64,000 nucleotides of DNA from Heliocidaris tuberculata (taxonomy: Eukaryota; Echinodermata; Echinoidea; Camarodonta; Echinometridae): NCBI GenBank assembly GCA_025618425.1, contig CM046848.1, positions 30,979,584 through 31,043,583 on the forward strand, given 5' to 3'. The position numbers were made by a program, and so were the translations under genes. Position 1 is the stretch's first letter. Each line of letters opens with the position of its first letter. Positions 44,405 through 55,599 of this stretch are shown in pieces. Below the pieces are notes generated by a model. It was not told the DNA's origin and made no database searches. It was given only the letters and a program-made list of their open reading frames with translations.

Positions 44405-44501
44405 ATGGCAAACAACTTTCAAGCTCCAAAATTCAGCTTTTCAATACCGGGGTGCAGAAACTTTACATCAAATTCAAGAGTAGACCCAAGGCAACGTGTT
44501 G
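44405..44501 (+). other. Exon-like ORF with splice donor
   Basis: ATG at 44405 opens a 32-codon frame (MANNFQAPKFSFSIPGC..., ending RQRV) that runs into a strong GTAAGTG donor at 44502. No downstream exon could be joined by eye. It lies near the right end of the 6.7-kb insertion, so it may be a first exon of a transposon gene or chance. Confidence 0.25.
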
Positions 44502-45399
44502 GTAAGTGATGTTCCAATTTTACCTTGATATTTATTATGTTTTGGTTAGGACTATTACAGCAGGCTGCACATTCAGCAGGCTACGTAATCTCAAGTGGAA
44601 CTGAATGGTTCCGATACACGAGTGGTACATTGGATCCGCCCCTGCAGTGCTGTAATGTACTGAACACCTAGTGACGAGCTATTCCATTAACCTGCTGCTT
44701 TTTATAAATGAGCCTCAATGCTTGGAATCCAGTTTGCATACATGTCTCACTTATAGTAAGTTTATCTGTATTGTACATGTCTCTAACATGTCGACGTCTG
44801 AGCTGGAACTACACGTACCCCACTGTGCTCAGCTCAACTCACCCCGCGCCTAGCGCCTCCGGGTCCGCGTAGCGGCGTCCACGTTGAAACTAGTAAAAGA
44901 TAAGGTTTGTGGAGAAAATTCTAGACCAACCTTGGCCTTGTAAGTTGTTTACCCCAAATTCAATACAAAATGAATCAAAGCTATCAAAGTGATGATGTAA
45001 GAAACTTACCCAAACACCAGCGAGTAAGATGCAAGCTAAAGTATCACTGTTTTTCCTGTTTTAGGCTAAGCTACGACAAGCTCAGATCCCGGGAGAATCG
45101 AGAAGAGCATGTGCGTGCGATATGCAGCTAGCTGTAATCATGTAATCAAGTCTTGATTACATTGAATTGTGAAAATTACATTAGTCTAAGGCAGTATAGC
45201 ATGCATGGGAGAACCTAAGGAAAAGCACAGCGTTTAAAAACTAGGTTCCCCAATTAAAGAGAGAATTACAACATATGTAATTATGTAAACATATAGATAT
45301 GGCAGTAAAGAGACGAGACAAGATATGCGTTTAAAAAAAAGAAAATAAACACACACAAATATCACTAAAACATCAATAACAAATAATAAATAATAAAAA

Positions 45400-46009
45400 T
45401 AAGCTTATAATTATGAGCAGTTAATTTCAGCCTATTGGGTTTATAGTAGTAGAAAATCCAGATACACAGTAAGTATGATATTTTACAAAAACTGGAACAA
45501 CCTTAGCTACTTTCATTTTCCTGGAACAAAACCATTCACCAAAGAAAGATTAAAGATATGTAGCAAAGGAATCATGATTTCATCCACTATATTCTTCAGC
45601 ACAATATTAATAATAGCATCATGGCCAGTACTTGGTTTATTTTTCAGATTTTTTACTATACGCTTTATTTCTATCGAATGAGTTGGAATAAAAAACAAGG
45701 ACTTAGTATTACGACCTTTCAAGAAAGAAGTAAAAAAAATTTTTTTTAAAAGTGGAAGATATTTTTTTGAAAGGGTGGGTCCTATGTTTGCAAAAAAAAA
45801 TCATTAAAGGCATCAGCTATCAGCTTGCTTTTATCAATACAATTATTGTTTAACAAGATTCTAGCATGCAGGTTGTTTCTTTTGACTACACCTATATTTA
45901 GCACATTATTAATAACCTTCCAAGTGGCTTTAGTATTATTTTTAGGCAATTCAAATTGAGAGCAATAATAATCATTCTTCGCAATCCACTATAAAGATGT
46001 TAATTAATA

Positions 46010-46040
<31 letters not shown>

Positions 46041-46161
46041 TTACTTAGCATATGTTAATTAATATAATTATATATATATATATATATATTACTTAGCATA
46101 TGTTAATTAATATAATTATATATATATATATATATATTTACTTAGCATATGTTAATTAATA

Positions 46162-46225
<64 letters not shown>

Positions 46226-46935
46226 CTTAGCATATTTTTCACGAGAAGCATCTGAACTATGTATGTACCATGCACATGAATGTATATTTTGTCATATTTT
46301 TGTGAAAGATACATGTACATTATTTTGTTCATTTATACATTTATATTGAAAAGTTGGAAATGAATATCATTAAATTGAAGAGAAAAAAAAAGAAGAAAAA
46401 AAAGATTTGAACTGATTCTATGGTAAAGTTTATTTTTCCGATTTATAAACCTATATTTAAGGAAAGATTTAGTAACCCATGCATGGTTGCCGGGCTTGAC
46501 ATGAATAATCTTTATACGCTTAATGTGGAGGAATACACTCGTTAAAAGCTTTACATAATATATCTATAAATTTATCATATACGCAACATCGACGTCATAT
46601 TCGTGAAGCACAACATTCCAATCTACTTCTAATAATTTCTCTTTCAATCTACAAATTTTATCTTGCGTTGTGCTGCGAAAGAATCTTGGATGTGGCAAGT
46701 CAGAGTGATTATCAAAATAAGATGGAGCACAGAAAAAGATTGGAAAATGATCAGAAATGTCTGACAGAATAGTTCCAGATTGAGTAACAACATCTGTATT
46801 GGAAAATATATATGTACAAACAAATGATAAAAATAATTGGGAAATATAGGAATCAAGGCTTCCAAAATGTGAAACTGTAGTCTGTAAAAGTATGTATTTC
46901 TCACCCTAAAACGCGACACAAATAATAGGGTTCGG
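45400..46935 (-). pseudogene. Degraded LINE (CR1/L2/Jockey-like): endonuclease end to reverse transcriptase start
   Basis: Minus-strand fragments in correct order. The first is SGTILSDISDHFPIF, the terminal SDH motif of an AP endonuclease (about 46770). Next are KPGNHAWVTKSFLKYRF (about 46470) and LPKNNTKATWKVINNVL with IADAFNDFF (about 45790-45960). The last is NLKNKPSTGHDAIINIVLK with NLSLVNGFVPGK (about 45520-45660), the start of the reverse transcriptase, followed after a frameshift by KVAKVVPVF. Frames change several times and an AT repeat interrupts it. Inactive. Confidence 0.8.
46000..46235. repeat. AT-rich compound tandem repeat inside the LINE
   Basis: Four units of TTAATTAATATAATT-(AT)n-TTTACTTAGCATATG, starting near 46000, 46054, 46102 and 46152. 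They have equal non-AT parts and different (AT)n lengths, the last expanded to ~70 bp. Confidence 0.9.
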
Positions 46936-47140
46936 TAGTAATACTGTTATTTCGGGGCATGAAACTTTGTGAATCCTTAGGAATCCTGAATAGAAGAAAT
47001 TTACGGGTCTCAAATTAATGCACGGAAAGTATGGCAAATTTAGTTTGACTGGGATCAGAGCAAGTGCCCCCTGTGCCATCTAAGTACGGCACTTTGAATA
47101 ACAATTAGCCTAATAGATGTAAGAGTCTGGATCTGGATCA

Positions 47141-47278
47141 GGGGAGCGTTTCAAATGTTTTGTCAGTGATTTTTACCGACAAATTTGCTCTCAGTCAATC
47201 AGATGCAAGGATTTCAGTAGCTTATAACAGTTGTCAGTAAAAATCACTGACAAAACAAAGTTGATGAAACGCTTCCCT
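47141..47278. mobile_element. Foldback element, relative of 22529-22676
   Basis: Ends GGGAGCGTTTCA and TGAAACGCTTCCC, with inner TTTTGTCAGTGATTTTTAC mirrored by GTAAAAATCACTGACAAAAC. The centre shares CAATCA...GGATTTCAGTAGCTTA with the intron 6 foldback of ALDH9A1. Confidence 0.85.
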
Positions 47279-47384
47279 GAAATAGTACGGCTCAACACTC
47301 CTGTGGAGTAAAGCGAGGCAGGTGCTGGGTGTGCGCAAAAATGATAAAATAATAATATTGATAATGCTGTTTCAGTTTAGCTTT

Positions 47385-47535
47385 GAACAGTTTGGGGGTC
47401 TTTAATGTTTACTATTGTATCAGGTAAAGAATTCCAATCGGTAAGTGTTTTCGGAAGAAATGAATATTTAAAAGAATCTTTATTTGTGCTAATTTCGATA
47501 TATGACTTATTTTGAGATCGTCGGCGCATAGACCT
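47385..47535 (-). pseudogene. LINE ORF2 C-terminal scrap
   Basis: Minus strand: RSMRRRSQNKSYIEI, then YSFLPKTLTDWNSLPDTIVN, the W-N-x-L-P motif of non-LTR ORF2 C-termini. It is a different subfamily from the + strand scrap 400 bp away. Confidence 0.6.
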
Positions 47536-47889
47536 AAATAATTGTCAGGGGTGATCTATTTTACAGTCCCTTTATATAGACAGAGATACGACATGGACGT
47601 CCTATTTGGGGGAAACAAAATGGTGTTCAATTTTTTTTATTTTTTTTATTTAGAACACTCAGGTGCTCATCGGAATTGAATAGAAATACTGCGTAATATT
47701 GGAGACAAAATGGCGTTCAAACCATGGGTTGTTGCATCTTTTCTATAAACGGACTGTAATCTTGTTTGTATTGGTAGTCGATTGTCTTGGAAACCGCATA
47801 TCCATGAAATGAAATTGCCAAAAATATAGGTATTCAGAAATACATTTTCTGTTTCCTCAGAATGTTCTTCAAAGTTTATATATATATTG

Positions 47890-48320
47890 CTCTTTAGTTC
47901 TCCCATATTTATATATTGCACTCTTGTGTGGGGCAATACCTATGCGTCTTAAGTAAGCCAGCTACATTACAAAAGAAGATAATAAGAACTGTCTGCGATG
48001 TACCAGCTGGAACTCACACCATCCCCCTTATTTCATGACTTGACACTCTTAAGATTTGAAAATATCGTCAGTTACAAACGTTTTTGATATGTATAAGTGC
48101 ATTTACGAATATCTCCCCGAACAGTTTTGTAATCTGTTTTATTTTAATTGTAATTTTCATTATCATCCAACAAGATCCGTGCATGTGAGAGGATTCCTAT
48201 AACAGTTGTGTTTTCAACAAAATATTCGTTTTTCTGGTGCCAAACTCTGGAACAAATTAAATGACTCTATTAAAACATGCCCTTCACTCCATACAAAAAT
48301 ATACTTCGTACAATAAAGTC
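47890..48320 (+). pseudogene. LINE ORF2 C-terminal region (CR1/L2-like)
   Basis: Across frameshifts the + strand gives CTLVWGNTYAS, NVFDMYKCIYEYLPEQFCN, HPTRSVHVRGFL and IRFSGAKLWNKLNDSIKTC, the order seen in the thumb/C-terminal part of non-LTR reverse transcriptases. At least four stops or frameshifts. A T-rich tail follows at 48350. Confidence 0.7.
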
Positions 48321-48510
48321 AGTACTTAGCACATATTGCAGATTTCTTTTTTTTTTTTCTTTCTTTTTTTTTCTTTTAGATGTTTTTGTGTATGAAGACA
48401 AAGAAATAATCATTTTGAATATGAAACATAAGGCAAACTAACTATATTTCAACCAAAGTGTAACCACTTTATATTCACACCCCACACGTCCAGTCTCTCT
48501 ATGCAACGCG

Positions 48511-48514
<4 letters not shown>

Positions 48515-48546
<32 letters not shown>
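48515..48546. repeat. (CA)n microsatellite
   Basis: About 15 CA units after CGCATA. Confidence 0.95.
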
Positions 48547-48547
<1 letters not shown>

Positions 48548-49018
48548 TTTTTAATGATCTTTATTTTGATTCCACTCAATAATTACACATAAATCATAAA
48601 TCAACATTTCAATGAAAGTATATAAAAAATAAAGTACATTATCATGTAACATTTTCTATAAATGAATAACTGAAATTCAAAATAAAAGAAAAAAAGAAAA
48701 GAAAGAAGAATCATTGAATGAAATCTTTTCATAAAATAGCCCCCCCCCCCCATGAACAAGGGGAAACAATATATATCTATATCATGTATATCTTTCTTTC
48801 ATTGACTTCAATCAAATAATAAAAATAATTATTCATTACAAAATGGAACTGACTTACACAGACTGACTTCATACAACGATACATTTCATAGGTTATCAAT
48901 TATACTCATGAAGTAAAAATATCCTAAATTACATAGGCCTACTGTTAGAAAAAAAAATGAAATCAATAAAAACAAATTATACCCCTCCCCCCAAAAAGCT
49001 CCCCCCACACAAACACAC

Positions 49019-49020
49019 CG

Positions 49021-49067
<47 letters not shown>

Positions 49068-49068
49068 C
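49019..49068. repeat. Poly(C)-(CT)n-(CA)n compound microsatellite
   Basis: Eleven C, then about 10 CT, then about 8 CA units. Confidence 0.95.
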
Positions 49069-51239
49069 CAACACAATTACAGTAAGGTTGTCCGTTCACA
49101 CTCATATTTACCTTTAGTTCTTCCCATTTTTGTAAGTGTACTGACAACCTACCCGTTTTCGCACTGTGCGCTGATTACGGTTTTTGAATATTTTCAAACT
49201 ACCGGTATATTTAAGCTGGGTTTTTTTTTTTGGTTTTTTTTTTTAATTACTTTACAACAGCTATCATACACATGTTTCCCCGTATCTACGTGATAAAGCT
49301 GTCACTGCTTTTTGTACATGTTTTAGTAGAAAAATAAATTTAATTGAATTGTGTTGAAATCAAAACAAAATATGAAAATAACAGTCAATAGTCATGAAAC
49401 ATTTATAATGGTATTCACATGTCAAACTTTGTTTCTGCACTGAAAGTGCCGTATACCCTACTTATAAAACGTCACACCATATTCCTAATAAACAATTCAG
49501 ACAACTCCATCTTGTTTTGTCCATTCGAGTCAAAAGCTTGAAGACTTACACTTTCCAAATATGCAGTAGGAATACTCAAAAGGTGTAATTTTTAATGATT
49601 GTATCATATAACCAGGCGATTCGTTTAGCGTTCCCAATAGGACATTGGATACCTTGGGAAAAAAGGTCCAATGAACAATGAATGCTATTATAACACAGCC
49701 AACATGTGTTGCCCAGCATCCCAATGCCATTGGGCATTAATTTATATGCACTAAAATGAGCGAAGTAATTGCCAATTTGACATGTAGTAAGTTGTTTTTT
49801 GCGGAATATGGTTTGAATTAAAGTAGAACAACCTTCTGCTATCAATGTGAATTGTTCATAAATTTTTTATAAATATATATATTGTTATTGAACATTTTAT
49901 TGAAATAGATCTACCTCAAATAAATTGATAGAAGATTATCCTTCAAGATATTTTGAAAAATACAATTATCAAAGTTACATTTTATGGACAATGAATCATT
50001 GATCGCATGTTAGACTCATTACGTAGTGCGGCAAGAATGACTCATCAAAATAGCCAATTTACCAAAATCAATTTACAAAATCCAAAACAAATACACATAC
50101 TGTAGACATGATACCTAACTACATTACTTAATTATAGGATATATCCACTTATATTTATTAAATTCCTGATCATATTTATTGATATGATTTTACTTTTATG
50201 AGATTGTTGACAGCAATATATAATTGACATTAATTATTTTCAGTAATAGTCTTATAAAAGAGACCCTTTTCTCAAGTCCCCCCCCCCCTCCCCCCGGCGC
50301 CTAGTATAGCCGGCAATTTCCTGCTGCAGTCGCCAAGTCAATCCATCACACACAAGTTGAAAGTACTATAGTGATGACCCTGCACACACTCTTCCTTCTG
50401 CCACCTTATCAAGTTTTTAAAAAGTTTCAATAGAAAAAAAAAAAATATTCTTTTATATTAGTCTTACTTTTCGGACTTCTTAATAAGTGTGTTGTGTTTA
50501 TTTGGTTGTACGACATTAGCTCTGTCGATTTTTGTACACTAACAGAATTTTGGCAAGTTGTGCACGTGCTAGGGTTGGAGGGGGGCCTACCGGTAGGCCT
50601 ATCGTCCGCTGATTTCAATGGTCAGGGCCATTAGCCGCCCCCCCCCCCCCCATTCAAATTCATTTCACGACGCCCGAGAGCCGCTTTCTAATGATCATGC
50701 ATTTTGACCACAGACCAATGAAATATTCCCTTTCTCTATAAAGAGAAATGTACATGTATATGCATTACATGTAGGCTATCTTGTCACTTTTATTTTTCCA
50801 AATCTTTATTATAAATAGATTTTTTTATTTTTTTTTTATTTTTAATCAATTCAAATTTTAAATTACCTTTTAAAAATGTATTCATTTTAGAACTAATATT
50901 TTGGTAAAAACGTTATTTAAAGTTTAAATAGACCCTAACATTTTTACCCAAATGAGATTCAAGTGAGGGTGGGGTATAGCCCTACGTTTAATTTTTGTGA
51001 CGAATATCGATGACTAAAAAAAGGGGCAATCAATACCGCAGATCGAGACTAGACGTTTGATCGTGACGACGTCGTGCTGCATGCTGCTGCTGATAAATTC
51101 CACATTTTGGCTCATTAGTTGCCAAAAACTCCCAGGATAAACCTGGATAAACCTGGGAGACCAGCAACCGTATTCAGCATATGTGCATAAGGCTGCTCCC
51201 ACGCAGCCATGGGCCCATGTGAATGTCCAATGAGGCCTG
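49069..51239. other. Intergenic, no gene seen
   Basis: An AAATAAATTTAATTGAATTG tail near 49331 looks like a LINE 3' end. C/G tracts with GGCGCCTAGTATAGCC lie at 50279-50310 and with CGCCCGAGAGCC at 50639-50695, which are likely ends of G/C-tract DNA elements. No exon identified. Confidence 0.4.
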
Positions 51240-51496
51240 CGAAATAAAGGCTTACAGCGCTAAATCGCATGCTCCATGATCCAGCCCACGCTCGGTCCGC
51301 CCGCGCCGCGCCGGCCGGCCGCCGGTGGATGCGATGGCCAGCTACTAACTGTGCATGCAGTGTCTGTATAGCGGGCGGCGGTACGGTGGCAACTAGCACG
51401 GCCGGCCGCCTGGCGATGAATCTTTAGACTTTGGGCCTGGTGCATGGTACGGTGCGAAGAACAGTGGACATCATTAAGATAAGCTCTTGTTATGAG
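51240..51496 (+). promoter_or_regulatory. CpG-rich promoter-like block and putative first exon with splice donor
   Basis: GC content and CpG density peak at 51290-51415 (GCCCGCGCCGCGCCGGCCG; GGCGGCGGTACGG; GGCCGGCCGCC). About 80 bp later TGTTATGAG is followed by a GTGAGT donor at 51497. This arrangement suggests a transcription start and short 5' exon on the + strand, leading into 51.5-64 kb. No coding exon of such a transcript was securely found. The long minus-strand frame across the block has no recognised domain. Confidence 0.4.
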
Positions 51497-52230
51497 GTGA
51501 GTTTTTATTTGTGTAATCAATGTTTTAAATGTGCACCTAGATTTGACAATCAGACATGTACCGTACGGGGTAATCCTGGGTTTTATTTTACATGGGACCA
51601 AACGGACCAAACCTGTGTGTGGATATGTGGGACTGTGTGATAAATTCACTTCTGCACTAGCGTAAACCAGACACCAAAATTACTCTAGCTTTAAGTTTAA
51701 GAGTCTAAGCAAGATTCAGTTTAAGCCCTTCTATTTTCTTGATTACCTGCTTCAGGGACTCTTCAATCCTCATGCCCACTTTTCTACACATTTGGGGTTT
51801 CAAAGTTCAAAGTGAAATTTTAAATAATTATTTTCTTCTCCTGAGACTGTCCTGTATTTATCTGTTTATTATTTAATATTAATAATGATCTTTCCTGCCT
51901 ATCCCGGACCAATCCCCACTAGTAATTTTTTAGTATGTAGTCAGGTAGTAGATCTACTTCTACACACAATAGCTATTGAAGGCTGCCTATTCAGCCATGA
52001 AAGCTATGTTAGAGTAGGCCTGGGATCCTAAACTAACTAGAGTAAAGTTACACATCGTGGTTGAGGAAACCACCGTTCACTCTGCACAGAAGCGCTTCAT
52101 TGACATTGCGTTACACGCATTAGCTTTCTCTTTCCCTGTCCATAGACTTTGACTTGTCTTTATTTTTGTGTGCCAACAAACGAGTGGTTTCCTCAACCAT
52201 GATTACATACATATAGCCATACCATTTATC
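51497..52230. other. No gene seen (possible intron)
   Basis: Ordinary AT-rich sequence, with no repeats of note and no framed exon. Confidence 0.4.
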
Positions 52231-53610
52231 AGGGGCGGCGGAGCGTCTTTCAAAGTGGGGGGGGGCACCAACAAAAAGGGGCACTTTTGGGGAAAAAAGG
52301 GGCACCTATAAAGGGTGAAAACAAGGCGGAAAAAGCCTCTTTGAAACATTACATGTAGTATACCGCTACATTCTGATTAATAATACACTATCGAGGATCA
52401 TTTTCGACACATTATTGTTTATGTCTTAACATGGTTATACAGTGTAGATAAAAAAACTACTTTGCAGTTGAGTAATGGTTATTCATTTGCGAGCGAGCGA
52501 AGTGAGCGAGCAAAATATTGAAGATATTTTGAATAGCAGCGATTTTCCTAATATGATAAGAAGGCAATGGTAAATGCGAGCGAGCTTTGGAAAATTTTTA
52601 GAAAAAATGTCCTTCCTGTTATGATTTAGGGGCACTGCTCATTCTTGTATACTTTAGGGAATTGTGCCCCTCCTGCCCCCTGCTCCACTGCCTCTCATTG
52701 TGCTGAGATCAGTAGGGGAATCTATTATTATGAAGCCTCTCTGATTTGGAGCTAGGTATATGGCTCTTTTGTGGACTTTAGGGCACAGTTTGTAAGCGAC
52801 ATCAGAGCATATAGGTACAATATATTGAATATATAGGTATATAGGTAGGACACTTATCAAAAGGGAAAATAATACTATTAGAAAGAAAAGGGGCACTGAT
52901 CAAAAGTAAAAGGGGCACTTAAAAAGGGGCATTTATTAGAGGTGGAAAGGGCACTTATCAGAAAAAATTGCACTATTAGAACGGAAAATGGGCACCAATC
53001 AGAGGAAAATGGACACTTGTCGGATTTCAAAGGGGACACTTATCTTAGCTTAAAAGGGCCACTTATCAGTAGGTGAAAAGGGCACTTAGTAGAAAGAAGA
53101 AGGGGCAGTCATACGAAGAAAAATGGTCACTTATCAGAGGTGAAAAGGGGCACTTATAAAAAGGGAAAATTTTACTATTAGAACGGAAAATGGGCACTAA
53201 TCAGACGAAAAACAAAGGCACAGATTTCAAAAGGGGCAATAATGTCTGAAGTTAAAGGGGGCACTTATCAAAAGGTAAAAAGGGCATTTATCAGAAAGAA
53301 GAAGGGGCGCAGTTATACGAAGGAAAAGGGGCACTTATCAGAAGTGAAAAAGGCACTTATCAGAAGGAAAAATTGCACTATTAGAACGGGAAATGGGCTT
53401 TAATTAGACGAAAAAAGGGGCAATTATTAGATTTCATAAGGGGCAGTAATGTCTGAGGTTAAAGGGGCACTTATCAGAAGGTAAAAACAGCACTTATTGT
53501 AAAGAAAAAAGGGCACTATGCGAAGATAAAGGGGGCACTTTTCATGGGTAAAAAGGGGCACAATTGGGGTACTTGAAAAAGTGGGGGGGGCACTGGCACT
53601 GGCCTCTGTG
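52231..53610 (-). mobile_element. DNA transposon with internal minisatellite (copy 2, inverted)
   Basis: It begins CAGGGGCGGCGGAGCGTCTT, the reverse complement of the right end of the 9605-11454 element. It carries ~25 units of the complementary minisatellite (AAAGGGGCACTTATCAGAAG), the GCGAGCGAGCGAAGTGAGCG block (52491), and ends with GGGGTACTTGAAAAAGTGGG, matching the left part of copy 1 (9900-9925). The far terminus and target duplication are not clear here. Confidence 0.75.
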
Positions 53611-53721
53611 TTTTTTGCTTTCTTTTTAGTCCAAAATTCTTGGACAAGCAAAAAAAAAAATGGTCATCAGTGTTTTCAGGTGTCTTTTTACTCCAATTTT
53701 ACACGTTTGGTGGGAGGAAGG

Positions 53722-53752
53722 GCATCGTGGCAGGAGTCTCCTGCCACGATGC
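53722..53752. repeat. Perfect 31-bp palindrome
   Basis: GCATCGTGGCAGGAG and its exact reverse complement CTCCTGCCACGATGC are separated by a single T. It lies in a stretch ending GGGTTGACAGCCCTG (53811-53825), which looks like a hAT terminus. Confidence 0.9.
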
Positions 53753-53829
53753 TGGTGGGACGGTGGGAGAATGAGCGTGGTGGCGTGAGACTCCCGCCAA
53801 AAGCGGGAGGGTTGACAGCCCTGTTATAG

Positions 53830-54896
53830 TGAGATATACAGTTGGGTTTTTTTAATCAAATCAATTAAACTTCTAACACATTCCCTTCATGAAGAATGTT
53901 GAAATGCAATGGCATTCAAATAATTAACATGTCAAGTGTTAAAAGCCTGGCATTATTAAAGAGGTATATTTGAACTTAACCTTATTACCTTTCACTATGT
54001 GATTTATCAATTATCATTATTGTCTACATCTTGTAAGCACTCACATTTCATCAAACAGAAATCAAATTGAATCAATTATGTCTAATTCAGTTTAAAGATC
54101 ACCTATTACCTGACCAATCAAGAGATTTAAGTGGGCCATTGTAGGTAGAACATATGAATGTGAAGATAAACTCACACCAATTCCATTCTATGCAACACTA
54201 CTCCAAGAGGGCACTTCTGTAGTTCTTAGGCATCAGTCCTATATATATACTATTATGTCCTATTAGAACAGTGGGTCACATGACCCACTGTTTGCAGCCT
54301 CAATTTATCCTGTGTCCCATTGGGGTTAGGATCCATTTTCATTAAACGAATAGGTATAGGACCAGTGGGATGTGGACATGTGGTACTATGAGGGTCCCTA
54401 ACCCCATATACAGTGCGTGCTTGCTTGCTTGTCAATGATGGGCATTCAATTTTTCAACTTTTAAAAATTCATGAGGCATACTTTGGATGGTGCCTGTATG
54501 AAAAGTAGCTTGACTCTATGACTCACACTGTTGTACATTACCGTAATTCATATTTTATCTGTTGATTTAGAACATTTAAAAACAACACGACAATTCAAAA
54601 TAATGTGCACCCGGTACTTCACCCTCATATGCACTACCAGCATATTGTCAACCTACGGGTAGTCAACAGAAGAAAGTGGTGCGATGTGTCTTGAATTTTG
54701 TGTCTTTAAAATGTGAATAAAACAGCACTGTTTTACATACAACAAGCAATGAACATGTACATGTACATGCATGTTCTAAGAAACCAATGAGTAATTGAAA
54801 ACCATCAACTTCGAACATTTGAAGTCCAATCAAAAGATGGAATTTTAGTCACATGAAAGCTTTGAATGATTGTTAATACATCTGCTGGTACACTTT
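53830..54896. other. Intergenic, no gene seen
   Basis: AT-rich. GTGGGTCACATGACCCACTG at 54272 is a short near-perfect palindrome. No exon recognised. Confidence 0.4.
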
Positions 54897-54975
54897 CAGG
54901 TATTGCCCAGGTATTGCGCAGGTATTTCCCAGTATTTCCCGGTATTTCCCGTATTTCCCAGTATTTCCCGGGAAA
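54897..54975. repeat. GTATTTCCC(A/G) short tandem repeat
   Basis: Seven or eight 9-10 bp units, the first two diverged (GTATTGCCCAG, GTATTGCGCAG), the rest GTATTTCCCAG/GG. Confidence 0.9.
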
Positions 54976-55032
54976 TTGCCAACCCTGTTACGTGTACATT
55001 GACGACTGTTTCATTGAGACTGCATGTAGGTC

Positions 55033-55172
55033 TGGGCAGCATTTCATCAAACCGTCATAGGTACAAGTTCGCTGACATCCCATTAAATTGAACTGTATTA
55101 AGATTAACAATATATGTTTCAATGGATGTCGGCAAACCTGTACTTACGACGGTTTGATGAAATGATGCCCTG
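55033..55172. mobile_element. Foldback element family H, copy 2
   Basis: GGCAGCATTTCATCAAACCG and GACGGTTTGATGAAATGATG ends, inner GTACAAGTTCGCTGACATCC mirrored. Same order and size as 30012-30150, about 15-20% diverged by eye. Confidence 0.85.
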
Positions 55173-55235
55173 GCTCTACTGACTACATCTACGCAGTTGA
55201 GGGTTGATAAACAACTTTTTTTTTTCATCCTGCAC

Positions 55236-55380
55236 AGGGAACCATCCTTATGTGGAGCTGTGTCAATATCTGCGGTGATCAACTTGAAGAGGTAAACTCA
55301 CCATAATAATCAGCAAAATTCTGGGAAAATGGTTGCTTTTTGCATTGCAGGGTGATAAAATATCTGGCAAGCTATGGCTT
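55236..55380 (+). repeat. Dispersed repeat related to 30745-30900
   Basis: Shares GGAACCATCCTTATGTGGAG / GGGACCATCACTATATGAAG and GAAGCTGTGTCAAT, GTTGAAGAGGTAAA, AATCAGCAAAAT with the element at 30745. It imitates a perfect exon (polypyrimidine-CACAG... GAG/GTAAAC), but the repeat nature explains the conservation. Confidence 0.65.
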
Positions 55381-55599
55381 AATGTTTAAGGAGTATGAAG
55401 AAAATAAAGGATAACATAAAAATGTGAACTTGGAACCCAACTCTGACAAGTTTGCCCCGGCGGCACTTGAAGGGGTGCAAAAACTGCTAAAAGTTAGAAA
55501 GAAAAAGAGAAGGAAATGAAGAAAAATCATGATCATTAAGAATTATGCGCCCCTAATCTGCAGGGTAAATGCATTAGAAACACATTTTTTTAGGTATTA

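Larger units (their letters stand above)
37923..44649. mobile_element. 6.7-kb insertion flanked by 8-bp TSD CTGTAATG, hAT-like ends
   Basis: CTGTAATG occurs at 37915-37922 and 44650-44657. The outside sequences (CAATAGACCGGTTCTGTAAT on the left; CACCTAGTGACGAGCTATTC on the right) lie close together in the related element at about 57180-57520, so everything between is an insertion. Its left end is CAGTGGCGGATTTAAGG, and near the right end is ATCCGCCCCTG, an 11-bp inverted match with one difference, followed by CAGTG. Inside are G/C tracts (37937-37976), a CpG-rich patch (38340-38560), a second hAT-like start CAGGGCTCGACACTAAC (39037), the SINE-like array (40108-43080) and an exon-like segment (44405-44501). 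No transposase was recognised. Composite or multiple insertion is likely. Confidence 0.65.

Noticed and set aside
51260..51649. 129-residue minus-strand frame across the CpG block
   Set aside because: Open frames are expected in GC-rich DNA. There is no domain, and composition is dictated by the CpG-rich sequence.
55241..55290. Perfect-looking small exon (polypyrimidine-CACAG ... GAG/GTAAAC)
   Set aside because: The same sequence occurs at about 30760-30822 as part of a foldback repeat, so conservation reflects repeat ancestry.
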